A DNA stretch of 64,000 nucleotides, from NCBI RefSeq assembly GCF_047675955.1, contig NC_132911.1, forward strand, positions 120,791,234 through 120,855,233. Reading direction: 5' to 3'. Positions within the stretch are counted from its first letter, which is position 1, and every line of letters begins with the position of its first letter. This DNA is from Chlorocebus sabaeus (Eukaryota; Chordata; Mammalia; Primates; Cercopithecidae). The translations under genes were made by a program, and so were the position numbers. Below the pieces are notes generated by a model. That model saw only the letters and a list, made by a program, of their open reading frames with translations. It had not been told where the DNA came from and ran no database searches. Below are positions 25,936-37,559 of this stretch, piece by piece.

Positions 25936-26194
25936 GGTGTCTCTGTAATGAATAAAAACTGTAGAAATTACTAATCCTCTAGAGATTTCATTGTTGATGT
26001 CTACACTAAATGGAATTCCAAGTTGTTTCCAAACGTGAGAATATACTATTAGAATTATTCAACTCTGAAGCAGCTCACTCTAAAACAATCTTAGCATGCC
26101 ATTGGACAGATGAATTGTACAGTAAGGGATCCAGAGAAAAATGTGAGAGCCCTGCCTAGACAAGTATTATCAGCGGCATAATCACTTTCCCTTA

Positions 26195-26415
26195 CTATGC
26201 CTTCATTATGTGGCTGGCACTGTGCTAAAGGTTTCTTATGAATTATCTCATTTATTTCTCAAGACAATCCTAGCAGGTAATAGCTATTATTATTTTATAA
26301 TGGGAGAAGTTAGACCTGGAGAATTTAATTATCTTGCCCAAAGTAATACAGGCTAATAAACGGTAGACCCAAGAGTTGAACTTGAGTAGTCTGATTCCAA
26401 ATATGTGCCCTTAGT
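26195..26415 (-). repeat. MIR, antisense
   Basis: 'gtggctggcactgtgctaaa', 'attatctcatttatttctca' and 'gcaggtaatagctattatta' are the reversed MIR; the core extends to about 26415. Confidence 0.85.
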
Positions 26416-28484
26416 CACAAGGAGCTTATGTGAGATAACTATGAAAGAAAGTCCAAGACAAAAGTAAGATATTTGTTGGGTAAGTATGAAGAACAAAATA
26501 ATTCCAAGAGAGTTGAAGGATTTTGGATAAGGGATGACGGATAAACTGACAAGTTTGGAACTTCTTATTTTTCCTTGCACATTAACTGAGTCAGGTCATT
26601 GATCTTTTGAAAATGTTTCTCCTATTAGCTGTCAAAAAATAGAGGATTAACTATAAGCACACACTCAATTTCCTGAACCAAGATTTTGTTGGAAGGGTAG
26701 GTCTGTTACAGTTGGTTATTGACTGACAACTCCAGAGCCAACCAAGCTCTTTCATGTCTTCCAGGGAACTAACAACTGTGAGTGTCCAGTAAGCATGAAG
26801 AGCCTTAACCCTGGTGACAGAAGATGAACACTCCCATTAGGGCTCCACTTCAAAATGAAGTATTCTGGTTCTTAGCAGAGGACTAGGAGAAGGAAATTAG
26901 AGGACTATATCACTTGTAACATTTTTGCCACCATACAATAATGGACTTCTGCTCTAAAAGTCTAAGCATGCTTAATTTGACTTCCCACAGTGTGGAAAAC
27001 TATGTGCAGCTATGTCTGCAATGACAATATATTTTTTCAAAAAGATCTCAAAATGTAACTGGCTTCTAGCAACAAGCACCTTACTTCTGGCTCAAACATC
27101 TATGAATTGGCTGAGGTCAAACTTAGACTTGGCTAAGTTAGGCTTAGCTCCAAGCTGTAGAGTTGGATCTAGGTGAGCTCCACGTGTCTCGCATTTGCCT
27201 TGATCCAGCAGCTACCAAGGTGTTTTCTTCTCACCTATAAAGACAGAAACAAAAGAAAGGAAGTTAAACTATGTAAGCACAGTTCACATTTCTGTTTATG
27301 CCATATCTATTAACATTGTGTTGGTCAAGGCAAGTCACATGATTAGGCTTAAAGTCAAGTGGCTGGAAAGTACACTCTACTCATCATGATGGCATGGGCA
27401 AATTGTGAGGAATTAGAATCACTCTGATAAAATCTAACATTCATAGATGGATCGGGAGAAAATAAAGTATCAAAATGAGTGCGAAGAGCTGTAACTGAAA
27501 ACCATCTTAGACACAAATTAATTGTCCCCACCAATATTTTATCTTTCTTTGCTACTGGCTGTCTGTATATAGGAGTTTCACATGGCTATCTCCTTCTTCA
27601 AGGTCAGCATTTAAAGGTAAACTCTATGGAAAACATATTCTAGCACAAAAAATCTCGGGTTATAATGGGATTTCTCAGAAATGGAATCCAGGGATATGGT
27701 AGTTTTGAAGGAAAAAACAGTATGTGATTGGCATTCAGCTTTGTCTGGGATCTAAAAAAGCTGTGTTGTGGTCAAGTAGAAAGTCAACAGTGGTAATTTA
27801 CATTAGTAGGAAATGAGAAACCATTTCATAGAGAGCCAGAACTTGATGCCCAAGGATGAGGTTAAATTATGAAGCAGATAATAGTTAGGTGTTTAATTAA
27901 CTAGTGTGGACACCGATGACCACAAAAATGTGTTAGGAAAGCACATTTAATCTGTCTTGGGATATGTTTTCCTCTCTCAGCCTTCATTTGAGGTGGCTCA
28001 TCATTTTTAATTCCTTGGGCTGTCTTTCCTTTTTCTGTTCTGTTCAAGCAACTCTAGCTAAGCCTGTATGATATCATACTACCTTTCAAGCTGGCTTCAT
28101 CTTTTTTTCCCTCATCTTATACATTTTCCCTGTGTTATTCACAGATCTTATTTGTCTTGCTGTATTTTGTACTCTCTGTGAGTTTCTGGAACTCCAATCT
28201 TAGATTTTTTTTTTTTTTTTGATTCAGGAACTTCTGACATTTCTACCTCATTATATGCTGCTCTTAGCAACTGATGATACTTTTATCTGGCTCAATGTCA
28301 ACTGTACTCTCTCATAATAGGGTAGGTGGCTTATTGTCCCACACTTCTTAGGCAGATCTATTGCTTCTTTTTAATGTTTCCTGGTTCCAGGTCTAAAAAT
28401 TTTTATATTCATTTTAGACTTATATAAACAGTTTAAGTGTGATTTATGTCGTCCACTTCTTCCTGTGCAGGTATCTTACCCTGA
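26416..28484. other. Mostly unannotated, possible old repeat at 26930-27430
   Basis: The 27210-27370 segment ('tgttttcttctcacctataa', 'caaggcaagtcacatgatta') resembles the body of an old mammalian repeat that I could not assign. A T14 run lies at 28207-28220. No gene was seen. Confidence 0.3.
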
Positions 28485-28735
28485 AGGGGAGATGGGGAGA
28501 CAGGGAGGAAAGAAAGAAAGTAGAGGGTGGGGGAGAGAGAGATGAACAGAGAAGAAGAAAGGTAAATGTGTAAAGTGGGAAAGAAAGGGAGGAAAAAAGG
28601 ATGATTGAATGGAGGGAGGGAAGGAGAAAGGGAGGAGGGACAAGGGAAGGAGAGAGAGAGAATGGAGAGAGAGAGAAAGAGAAACAGAAAGCATAAGGCA
28701 GAGAGAGATCAAGAAAGTCAAGAAAGAACTTGGAA
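28485..28735. repeat. GA-rich polypurine tract
   Basis: About 250 bp of almost pure A/G on the + strand, with runs of GAGAGA and GGAGGGA. The mirror-like purine content makes intramolecular triplex possible. The open frame on the - strand is a Leu/Ser/Pro-rich by-product of the composition. Confidence 0.9.
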
Positions 28736-30050
28736 AGGTGAGAAAAATTGCATAGGTAGCTGATACCTAAAGGCTTTGCCATGAAGATCCCCTGACCCTA
28801 TGATTGTTTGATGTGCAACATTCCCCCCTACTATATAAATATAAGGGAGGGAGAGTGCTAAAGAAACAGAAAACTGATCTTACAAATTAGAAGAAACTGT
28901 GAAAGTTTGTGAACATTTAGTACAACGCAGATGCCCAGGTTTCCCCCCTTGATTCCTAGAGTCCAGTATTACTATTAGTAGACCTCTTTCAAATTAGAAA
29001 GCTACAGCCTTCCAACCATGCACATTAATAACCCAAATACTTGCTGAGAACTGCCACTTTGTAAGTATTCCATCACTGCCTCTCAAGTTCTGACAGTGAA
29101 AAACATGTGCATCTCCCTCATCTCCCATTTCTATAAACTAGATTTGCCAGTGGCAGCTGCCGAGGGGTGAGAAGCCTATAAACTCAAGGTGTTTAAGACA
29201 AATTTGTTTTCCTGTCTGCTAGCTACTGAAAAGACAATTTTAAAATTACGCTTAAGTAAACCCAAGAAAGCCTTCAACACCTATAGGTAATACACGTGTT
29301 TTTCCAAGGACCCAGTGTGCCCATAGACCCTGTGATTTTACAGATGGTGGCGGGATCCTGTTGAGTCCAGATATTGGAGGCAGAGCTCGTATTTGGCTGA
29401 CTGTATTAGGTGATGTTGGTTGGTAGGTGGATCCTGATACTGCACCCAGTGCTGGAGGTAGCACATGGGTGTATCCATGTGTGCCATTCCAGGTAATGAG
29501 CTAAAAGTCCTCTCACCAAGGTGTTACGTAATCTTCTTTCTCCCAAATCGGCTTGAACATGCATGCATACTTATCCTACTTGTCCTCACTGCATATTTCA
29601 CCGTGTTGGTGTCTTCCTCCTTGAAATACTCTCTTCCTTGGTTTCTATGACATTACAATCTTTGGGTAAACTTCTATTTTATTTCCTTTCAGGTTTTCAT
29701 TTGCTCCACTGTATTTGTGTTTGTATTCCATTTTCTAGCCTCTTTGGCTTTCACTGTACAATCTACCTAGGTGGTCTTTTCTAATTACTCAACTTTAAAT
29801 ACATACAAAATTCTCTAAGTATTTTTTGTAGCCTCAGATTCCACAGGTCTTGACTTATATAACTGACAGACTACTCAATAGTTCCGCATGGGTTTTCCTC
29901 AGCAACCTCAAACCCAACTGAATTTTGCACCTCCCATCTCCCCAAACAAGATTCTTTTTTATGGGGGCAATGGTGGATTCTTATTTCAGAAATGGTGCCA
30001 ACATTGACTACTTGCCCAAATTTGAAATCTGGACTCCTGCTTCATTCACA
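28736..30050. other. Unannotated stretch
   Basis: No gene or repeat was confidently recognised before the L2 that begins about 30050. Confidence 0.4.
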
Positions 30051-30534
30051 TCCCAATACCCAGTCATCAGAAACTCTTATGTTTGTACTTTTTAATATCC
30101 CTTGAGCATTTTCACTTCTCTCCATCCCCACTACTGCTTCCATTGGTGGTCATTATCTCTGATGACAATCTGGATTATGGCAAGGCTCAGCTGGCATCAC
30201 TGTATTCATATACTAGCTGTTTGCAATCTATACTTAACACTGCAGTCAGAATGAGCTTCCTACTACACAAATCATTCACACCTCTTTCCTCCTCCTTTCT
30301 ACTCTTTTATGGGCTCCACATTGCCCTTTCTGTAAAGTCCGATACCCCAGCATGACTTACGAAGCTCCATCATAACTGACTCCTGCTCACTTCCTCATGC
30401 ACATTGCTTACCTCTCCCTTTTGCACACCCTACAGTCTGGCCACACTTACCTCTTTGGGTTTTCCTGGACATGCCTTGCTGCCTTCTGCACATGGGATTT
30501 TGCAGTTGTTCTTTCTTCCTGAAACAATCTTGAT
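30051..30534 (+). repeat. L2 LINE, sense (left part)
   Basis: 'aagctccatcataactgact', 'acagtctggccacacttacc' and 'catgccttgctgccttctgc' follow the L2 3' region. An Alu interrupts it at 30546 and it resumes at 30841. Confidence 0.75.
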
Positions 30535-30545
30535 AATTCCTAATA

Positions 30546-30829
30546 ATTTTTTTTTTTTGAGACATATTCTCGCTCTGTTGCCCAGGCTAGAGTGCAGTGG
30601 CATGATCTTGGCTCACTGCAACCTCTGCCTCCCAGGTTCAAGTGATTCTTCTGCCTTAGCCTCCCAAGCTACAGGCATCTGCCACCATGCCCAGCGAATT
30701 TTTGTATTTTTAGTAGAGATGGGGTTTCACCATATTGGCCAGGCTGTTCTCGAACTCCTGACCTTGTGATCCGCCTGCCTCAGCCTCCCAAAGTGTTAGG
30801 ATTACAGGCATGAGCCACTGCACCCAGCC
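30546..30829 (-). mobile_element. Alu (AluS-like), antisense, inside L2
   Basis: Reversed Alu with a short deletion in the left monomer around 'cctcccaagctacaggcatc'. A near-perfect target duplication 'aattcctaata' / 'aactcctaata' lies at 30535-30545 and 30830-30840. Confidence 0.93.
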
Positions 30830-30840
30830 AACTCCTAATA

Positions 30841-30949
30841 CATTTTTAAGACTAGCTTTATCTACTAACTCCCCTAAGAAATCTTCATTTACTCATTCAT
30901 TTGTGCATTTACTAAATATTTATTAAGGAACCTTTCTGTGCAAGGAACT
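30841..30949 (+). repeat. L2 LINE, sense (middle part)
   Basis: Sequence between the Alu and the MLT1 LTR continues the same L2 ('ctcccctaagaaatcttcat'). Confidence 0.5.
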
Positions 30950-31302
30950 TGTCTTTGTCAGTTTGGGCTGCTATAAAAAATAGATTGGGTAACATAAGCA
31001 AAAGAAGCTTATTTCTCATAGTTCTGGAGACTGAAAGTCCTGGATCAAAGCACTGGGAGATTTGTTGTCTAGTGAAGTCTTGCTTCCTGGTTCCTAAGTG
31101 GTCATCTCTTTGCTCGGTCCTAACATGGTAGAAAGGGTGAGAGAGCTACTTTCGGTTTCTTAATAAGGGCACTAATCCCATTAATGAGAGTTCTGCCCTT
31201 ATGATCTAAGCACATACCAAAGGCTTCACCTCCTAATCCCATCACATTGGGGATTAGGATTTGAGAATATGAATTTGGGGAAAGCACATTCATTCCATAG
31301 CA
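30950..31302 (-). mobile_element. MLT1B-like LTR, antisense, inside L2
   Basis: It begins 'tgtctttgtcagtttgggct' and ends 'cattcattccatagca', with 'taataagggcactaatccca' between. These are the reversed MLT1B-type landmarks. The flanking 5-mers (gaact/gagcc) agree only partly, as expected for an old insertion. Confidence 0.82.
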
Positions 31303-31565
31303 GAGCCACTAAATGCCTGGGCACTGGGTTTGTTGCCAGCCCTTAAGATGTCCCATGGCAGCCATACTTAGCTCTCTATATTTGTCAAATTGCATTTAAT
31401 TTGTTTTTTATGTCAGTGTCTCTCCCACTAGACTGAGAGTACTCTGGTCAAAACCAATATCTTACTGGTTTTACTGATTTTTGTTTTTGCAACACCCAGT
31501 TCAGTACCTCACATACAAAGTAGGTGTTCATAAAATATGTCTGGAATAAATGGATGAATAAACCA
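31303..31565 (+). repeat. L2 3' end, sense (right part)
   Basis: 'tctctcccactagactgaga' and 'tcagtacctcacatacaaag' followed by 'ggaataaatggatgaataa' are the L2 3' terminus. With 30051-30534 and 30841-30949 it makes one L2 split twice. Confidence 0.78.
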
Positions 31566-33910
31566 TTTTTTGAATTTTTTCTTCACTCTTAGAACACAGC
31601 AAGATTAGGTTCACTATTAATCTGAAAACATCTTTTTTTTTTTTTTTTTTTCCACTTAGATTGGCAGAGCCACTTCATCTCAGCACCTGCTCCTGAGGCA
31701 AAATCATAGAAGTCTTTCTAGAATCTCTTGCCAGCTCTTCATGGTGTAACATCCCTAACTTCAATGAGTGCAAAGGACAGAAAGCCAAGGCGCTCTTAAT
31801 CTGACCCCAGGTTTCCTTTCTTGCTGTAATGTATCTTGAACGAGGCATGAACAAAACCAGTTTCAGGGTGAGGAAGTGTGTAATTTTGTACACACTGAAG
31901 ATGGGGACATAGTTTCCTGTACAGAATCTCTCTAGTTTCCTGTACAGAATCCATTTTTTCTCTTTCGGAAGTCCTTTATTCCATTTTGGTAAATATCTGT
32001 GTGTTTCCCAGGAAGAAAAGCTTGATCTCCAGGCAGCTTTCAGTTTCTGCCCTGCCTCTGTAGATGGTTTTGGCATTGTCACGGCAAGCATGTGGTAAAA
32101 CTCAATAATACTTGTTGAATTGAATTATCTTGGTGGTAAGGGAAATAAACCCTGTGGACCCCACAGAGCCACAATAGTCAGGACCTTTGTGTTTAATCTG
32201 CTTTAAACCCTTGGAACTAGAAATAGATGAATAAAAACTGGCCTCAGAAATCCCCTGTTATGTATTTCCCTCATTGTCTTTCCTCACTTTATCTCTAGCC
32301 ACAATATATATGTGGCTTACCTTATAAGCCACACAATCTTATAAGGTAAGAAAATGAAGGTATTTCTGTGGGCTATGTGAAAACCATTCAGTTGACCTAG
32401 ACTTTGATGCCAGTTTCAGGGCTGATCCAATTGCTAATGCATTGTGCACATACACAGCATAGAGAAAATGCACACAGGTCCTCACTGTGATTCTTAGGGA
32501 CAGGCAATGGTGTTCAAATAAACATAAAAGACCAAGAAATCCCATCATGTGTTTTCTTACATAATTCCCTGTATTATGCTGAAAATGATGACCTAGAAGG
32601 AATGGGAAAGATAGGACAATGCATCCTTCTTTTTCTTTACTCATCATTAATCATCAGTAAGTAGAAGGAAGAGAGTGCTGGTAGAATTGTAACAAGGAGT
32701 GACATAAAAACTGTTGAGTTAGTTTTGTGCAGCATTTCAACTGTTCTGGTAAAAACAAAATACAAATACATGAGTTATGAAATACAAATTATATTTTCAG
32801 TGACTCCTCATATGAGCAAAATGATTTTCAGTAATTTTAGTGACTCATATGAGCAAAATGTTCTTATATTTGCACTTCAAATTGTCATTGCATGATATAA
32901 AGATAAATAGCAAAATTAATGCTAATAATTTAAATTTTCATTTTTTCTTTACTTACAAATTAAACAGCAAATTAAAAAACAGTATCACGAGTTAAGAGAG
33001 AAAACATAGAAGGAAAAAAAATCCCTTTGGATCTTAGTGCCTTTAACCAGCCCTCTTTTTCCTGTCTTTTGAAGGAGAGATTCCAAATTTTCATTTTGCA
33101 CCGGGCCTGGAAAAATTTTTAGCTAGCCATGATTACTAGACTAATGATGTGAACATTGATTCAACAAAGATTTCCTGAGTGCCCACTAGTACCTAGACTT
33201 AAAGAGATAGAGAGATACCTAAAGAGATAGGTAGAGAAGGCCAGCTGAGACTACAAAGTAGAATGTAAGAAGCAGAGCTGGGGAGGCACAGGCAAGTGCC
33301 CTTATAGTGAGACCCTGATACAAGCTGGGGAGGCTCCTCATCTTGTTTGGTCCAGGGAGACACTGAGGTAAGGCTCCCAAGGATGCTGCCTGAGCAAACC
33401 TCCATTTTGTGCAGGTGAAAGCTGTGCTGTGCCTCCTTGCTTGGGACTGGAGTGAGTCAACTTATCTGAGCAGAGTCTTTCACAGGCTGCATGACATTCT
33501 GGGTTCTTCTCTGCTCATAGTATAGCTTGTATTCCTTTGGGAGGAATGTCAGATATCCCCTGTGTCAGCTAAAGGATCTAAGATGTGGGCTACTAGGCTG
33601 TCTCACTACTTCCTAGTCTGTCCTTACCAGGGGGTGATAGAATTTAGCCCTTAATACTAAGGTCTTAAAAAAGAACAGGATCTTGCTTTCTTGAGTTTAG
33701 TGGACAGCCTCCTCTCCTCCCTAATCTTTCACTCTTGGCCATGAGGTAAGATACTCTCATGGCCCGGGTATCCTCCTCTTAGAATGAAAGCAGCTGCTGG
33801 TAATCATGTCTGTGACTCCTCTTAGACCATGACTTGACACCTTCTGGACCCACAACTTCAGCAACTTTAAAAAAAAGAAAGTCCAAGGAGTTGAGACGGG
33901 ATTTGAAACT
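31566..33910. other. Unannotated stretch with small repeats
   Basis: No gene was recognised. A 23-bp unit containing 'tagtttcctgtacagaatc' is duplicated in tandem at 31910 and 31933. A perfect 13-bp inverted repeat lies at 32316-32328 and 32338-32350. The 138-codon open frame at 31675-32091 (-) has no coding bias. Confidence 0.4.
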
Positions 33911-34027
33911 CCAACCAAGTAAGGTGAATGTGTACCCACTCTTATTAAGTCTTATCTTACTTAAGCACTTAAGCCAAGTAAGATAAGACTTAATAAGAGT
34001 GGGTACACATTCACCTTACTGGGTTGG
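33911..34027. repeat. Near-perfect hairpin with 52-bp arms
   Basis: Arm 1 (33911-33962, starting 'ccaaccaagtaaggtgaatg') and arm 2 (33976-34027) are reverse complements at 51 of 52 positions, around a 13-bp spacer. It is not MADE1 or any other MITE I recognise, and its flanks are unrelated. Such perfection with a short loop points to recent inverted duplication, for example by template switching. Confidence 0.97.
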
Positions 34028-34169
34028 TTCTTCTAAGTATTTCTCTTCCATTTCTCCTCAGTGGTCCGTAGCCCCCTGCCCCTCTCCACACCAAAGTTGC
34101 TTCATCAGATGCGGGAACTTATATTGGTTTATACACTTTTGAGGCCTGGTCATTGCTAGTGAGGGCCTA

Positions 34170-34284
34170 TTTTTATTATTCACTCAACTGTTTTTCTACT
34201 AGTTAGTGTTACAAGTGAATAAAACTAACTAGTAATGCTAATTAGTAACACTAACTCATTAGTAACACTACTAACCTGAGTTAC
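34170..34284. repeat. AT-rich 'actagttag' array, left half
   Basis: Repeats of 'actagttagtgtta' and its reverse complement 'taacactaact' occur in both orientations. The segment 34215-34238 starting 'agtgaataaaac' is the reverse complement, at 23 of 24 positions, of the right-hand side of the LTR junction. Confidence 0.85.
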
Positions 34285-35878
34285 TGTCATGGAATTCTTG
34301 GGGTGTCACTTCACCAGCCAGAAACCTCTGTGGCCAGTGGTGCCTTTGCCTGAGTTTTGCCTGGGACCTCTGGACTCATTCTGCCAACTTGGCCTGGCAG
34401 GCTGTGCTTGGCTCATGCTCTGACCTGAATCCCATGCCTGCCAAGGGTAAACCAGGTGTGGAGTGGCAAGGAGTATGTGAGTGAGCATGGGATGGTCCAG
34501 CCACTGTGCACAGGCAGGCACACCAACTGGGGCAGGTTGGGCAGCTCCAGGCACCAGCATAGGTGCTGGCTCCCTGTGAGGCTTTGGCTGGACCAGGCAT
34601 CTTGCAAGCAGCTTCCACAGCTGACACTGGGGAATGTGGTGATGCCTGGAAGGTTGGATATGCCAAGAACTGCAGAGCCACAAAGAGGGTGTCACACCCC
34701 TGGCTCAGGGAGCTCCTAGATTTGGGATCCTCAAAGGGCCACAGCTCTTCTCATCTTCTCTCTCCTCTCCTTCTTGGCATCGTCAAAATGGTGACCAAGG
34801 GATGTGTTTCAGCCCTGTTTGTGTTACAGCTCTTTTAGTCCTGCCATTTGACAGGTCCCATTTTCTTGTCCTGTGTCCAGGAAGAATGAAGTAGGCAGAC
34901 AAGTGGAGGGTGAGCAAGGTGAAGAGGAGTTTTATTGAGCAGCAGCTCAGAGGAGAACAGCTCAGAGGAGACCCGCAGTGGGTAGCTCCTTTCTGCAGGC
35001 AGGGTGTCCTGATGAGTGGCCAGCCCTCAGCAGAGGGGAGACCCTGGAATGGGCAGCTCCTCTCTGCAGGCAGGGTGTCCTGATAAGTGTCCAGCTCTCA
35101 GCAGAGAGGAGACCCTGGTGTGGGTAGCTCCTCTTTGCAGCTGGCTGTCCCATCGTCTGTTTGAGTCTTGCTGAGTTTGGAGCTTTTATGGGCCTCAGAG
35201 GGGAAGAAGTGTGTGCCAGTTGGTCCATGAGTGGCCATGAGTGGGCCTGGAAAAAGCACCACAAGTTCCCACTCCCATTCGTGGGACCAGCAGCCTTGGC
35301 CCCCAGGCTTCAGGCCCTCCCTGGCTTGCAGGTGGGGCTTCACCTGGGACCTGTCCCTTTCCACCCAGAAGCCTGTCTGCCTCCTGTTGCCCTTCATGGT
35401 GTCCAGGTTGTTCATGCCATGGGGCACCTGCAGGCGAGAGCTAAACTGCCCTCAGCCCCACCTCAGCCTCCTTCCCATGCTTGTTGGCACCCAAAGTTCA
35501 CAGGGAGCCTAGGTGGCAGGGGGCTGGCATGGCAGTGCTGCTCTGAGTGTGTGCACACCTGGCCAGGCTTCGACAGCACCTGGGTGTGGCCCCAACCTTG
35601 CTCCAAGATTGGAGCTGATGCCAGGAACAGGCCAGGCAGCAGGAGCAGATATCTCCGAGCCTTGGGGGTAGGCGGGGCCTTCCCAGGCCCCTAAGAGTGT
35701 AGAGTAGCCCAGGTCCGCAGCCGTGGCTTAGGTGGCTGCAGCTGCGCCAGGAACGGCGGGGCTCCTGCCTGCTCCCAGCCCCGGTTAGCTCTGTGTAGCA
35801 CACAGCCCTGGCTGCACCTTCCCCACTGTAGCCCGTGTCATAGCAGCAGCTGCTCTAGATGGGCCACTGCTGTCATCA
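34285..35878 (-). mobile_element. Class I ERV solo LTR, about 1.59 kb, GC-rich
   Basis: On the - strand it starts TGATGACAGC and ends CCATGACA (TG...CA), with a perfect 4-bp target duplication 'ttac' at 34281-34284 and 35879-35882. It carries a TATA-like 'cataaaag' (35183-35190) and AATAAA (34931-34936), so U3-R-U5 order fits the - strand with an unusually long U5 of about 600 bp. A 71-bp unit is tandemly repeated near R. No viral gene is attached. Family not assigned. Open frames up to 177 codons inside it are by-products of GC-rich LTR sequence. Confidence 0.8.
34964..35140. repeat. 68-71-bp tandem repeat inside the LTR
   Basis: Units at 34964-35031 and 35032-35102 and a partial one at 35103-35140 share 'gcaggcagggtgtcctgat' and 'gggtagctcctc'-type text. 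They lie between the TATA-like box and the AATAAA of the LTR. Confidence 0.92.
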
Positions 35879-35882
35879 TTAC

Positions 35883-36015
35883 TAGTTGGTTTTATTCACT
35901 CAATTATTTGTTCTAGTTAGTGTCACTAGTATTACTAGTTAGTTATAACAGTAACATGTTACTAGTTAGTAACTAGTGTTAACTAGTGTTAGTAGTTACT
36001 GTTACTTTTAGTAAC
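35883..36015. repeat. AT-rich 'actagttag' array, right half
   Basis: Repeated 'actagttagt', 'gttactagttag' and 'taactagtgttaactagtgt' elements continue the array split by the solo LTR. The text 'ttttattcactcaa' plus 'ctagttagtgt' also repeats the left half directly. Confidence 0.85.
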
Positions 36016-36284
36016 ACTAGGAGCTAAACTTGAGGACAGGGTTTTTTTTTTTTTTTTTTTTTGCAAAAAAATACTTTTATATTGCCAAAATGATCTTTTT
36101 TTCTTAAAATGGGACTTTCTTGACATAAAGTTGTCATTCATTCTGCTTTGCTCATCTCCCAAACTGAGTTAATCACAAAGTGAATTAAACAAAAAGCAGT
36201 AACAACCTTGTTCAAATAATATCTTTTGGAATAGGGAGATGGTCAAAGCCTCCCGATAAAGCTTCCCCAAAATCCTTTGCCTTG
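36016..36284. other. Unannotated spacer with poly-T
   Basis: A T21 run lies at 36042-36062. Nothing else was recognised. Confidence 0.5.
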
Positions 36285-36570
36285 TTCATTCCTTTAGTCA
36301 GGTATGCAATATTTATTGAGGGCTTCTACTTGCTAGGCAGTGCGGTGGGAACTAGATGTGAATGATGCAAAACAGATAGTTTCAGCCTTTGTGGAGCTCA
36401 GCCTAGAGCTTAGTGGAGGCACATAAGTTTTTCAACTGGTCATAAACTTATATAATTACAAACTGTTTTTAGTATTATGGAGTAAATGTATAAAGACCTG
36501 TGATATCACAGAACAGGAAGTCAGACCCACTTTGGGTAAGAGTTCAGGGAAATTTTTCATGAGAGTATGA
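36285..36570 (-). repeat. L2 LINE, antisense
   Basis: 'caatatttattgagggcttc', 'gctaggcagtgcggtgggaa' and 'tttgtggagctcagcctaga' are the reversed L2 3' region. Confidence 0.78.
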
Positions 36571-37559
36571 TGGACTGAAGCACTGAGCTGTTGTTGAGAG
36601 AGCAACAGCTCTCAACTCTTCATTTGCACATTCTTGATTCTTGGGCTCACATTTTTATCATCTTTCTCTCACACCAGCTTTTGTGGCTGTATTTCTGGCC
36701 AGGAATTCTGGAAAGGAGAAAGACTGTCTTGATGTTATAGTCTGTCTTATGCACTGATGGGGTTTGAACTTTGCTCTTTCCAGGTGCATTATTAAGAAGG
36801 AGAACTTATTTTCTCTGCAGAAGGGCTAGGTTTGATGAGTATATTGAGTGACCCCTGCTACTCCTCATCCATGTATGTGGTAAACATTGCTAATCAATAG
36901 AGGCACTTGTTCCTGCTGAGCTTAGATGAACAATTCTTACAAAATGTTAGATATTTGCTTCCAAATGATTGAAGTTGCAGTGAAGCATGAAGTTGACTTG
37001 CTGTTCCACATTTCACATGCCTGCCTTGCTTGGTAAATGGAACCCAATCGGTTCTACGTGGGCTTGAAGAAAGTAGATGCTGTAATGACTTGAGTCTGCT
37101 TTTGACTTAAGATTCATCTAACATTTGGGTCAAGGAAATCTTCTATTCTACATTTGCAAATCAGACTCAGATACTGTTCTGGCCTCCTGGGAGCACACAC
37201 AGAAGTTATTAAATTAATAGTATAAGTGCTTAGGATAATTGACACCTAATATTTCATAAATAGATAATAAACAGCAATTTAAATCCTTATCATTATTAAT
37301 AATAATATTATAAGGGAAGAGTCATCACTCTTAGGAAGAGTGGGAACTACCTGCAAAGATGGAGCAGAGTGAGGAAATGACATATTGTCATGTGACCACT
37401 GTCAGATTTTTCTTAGCAACATTTTAACTCCAAGTTCTACTTGTCCTTGAAGCCTTCACCTCTCCCCACCTCCCACACACACAAGAAATCATGGAGCACT
37501 GGGCCATCTGGCACTCTTTGTCTTATTACTGCCACTGGAGCTGGAGATGCTAAGAATAA
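36571..37559. other. Unannotated stretch
   Basis: No gene or repeat was recognised. Confidence 0.4.

Noticed and set aside
30404..30769. 121-codon open frame on +
   Set aside because: It crosses from L2 into a reversed Alu; the familiar Alu-derived peptide explains its length.
31675..32091. 138-codon open frame on the - strand
   Set aside because: No codon bias, no recognisable domain, and it includes a 23-bp tandem duplication. No initiation or splice context.
35161..35694. 177-codon open frame on + and several 80-130-codon frames on both strands at 34.3-35.8 kb
   Set aside because: All lie within a GC-rich LTR with tandem repeats. GC-rich DNA has few stops, frames overlap on both strands, and no splice or codon signal favours one.
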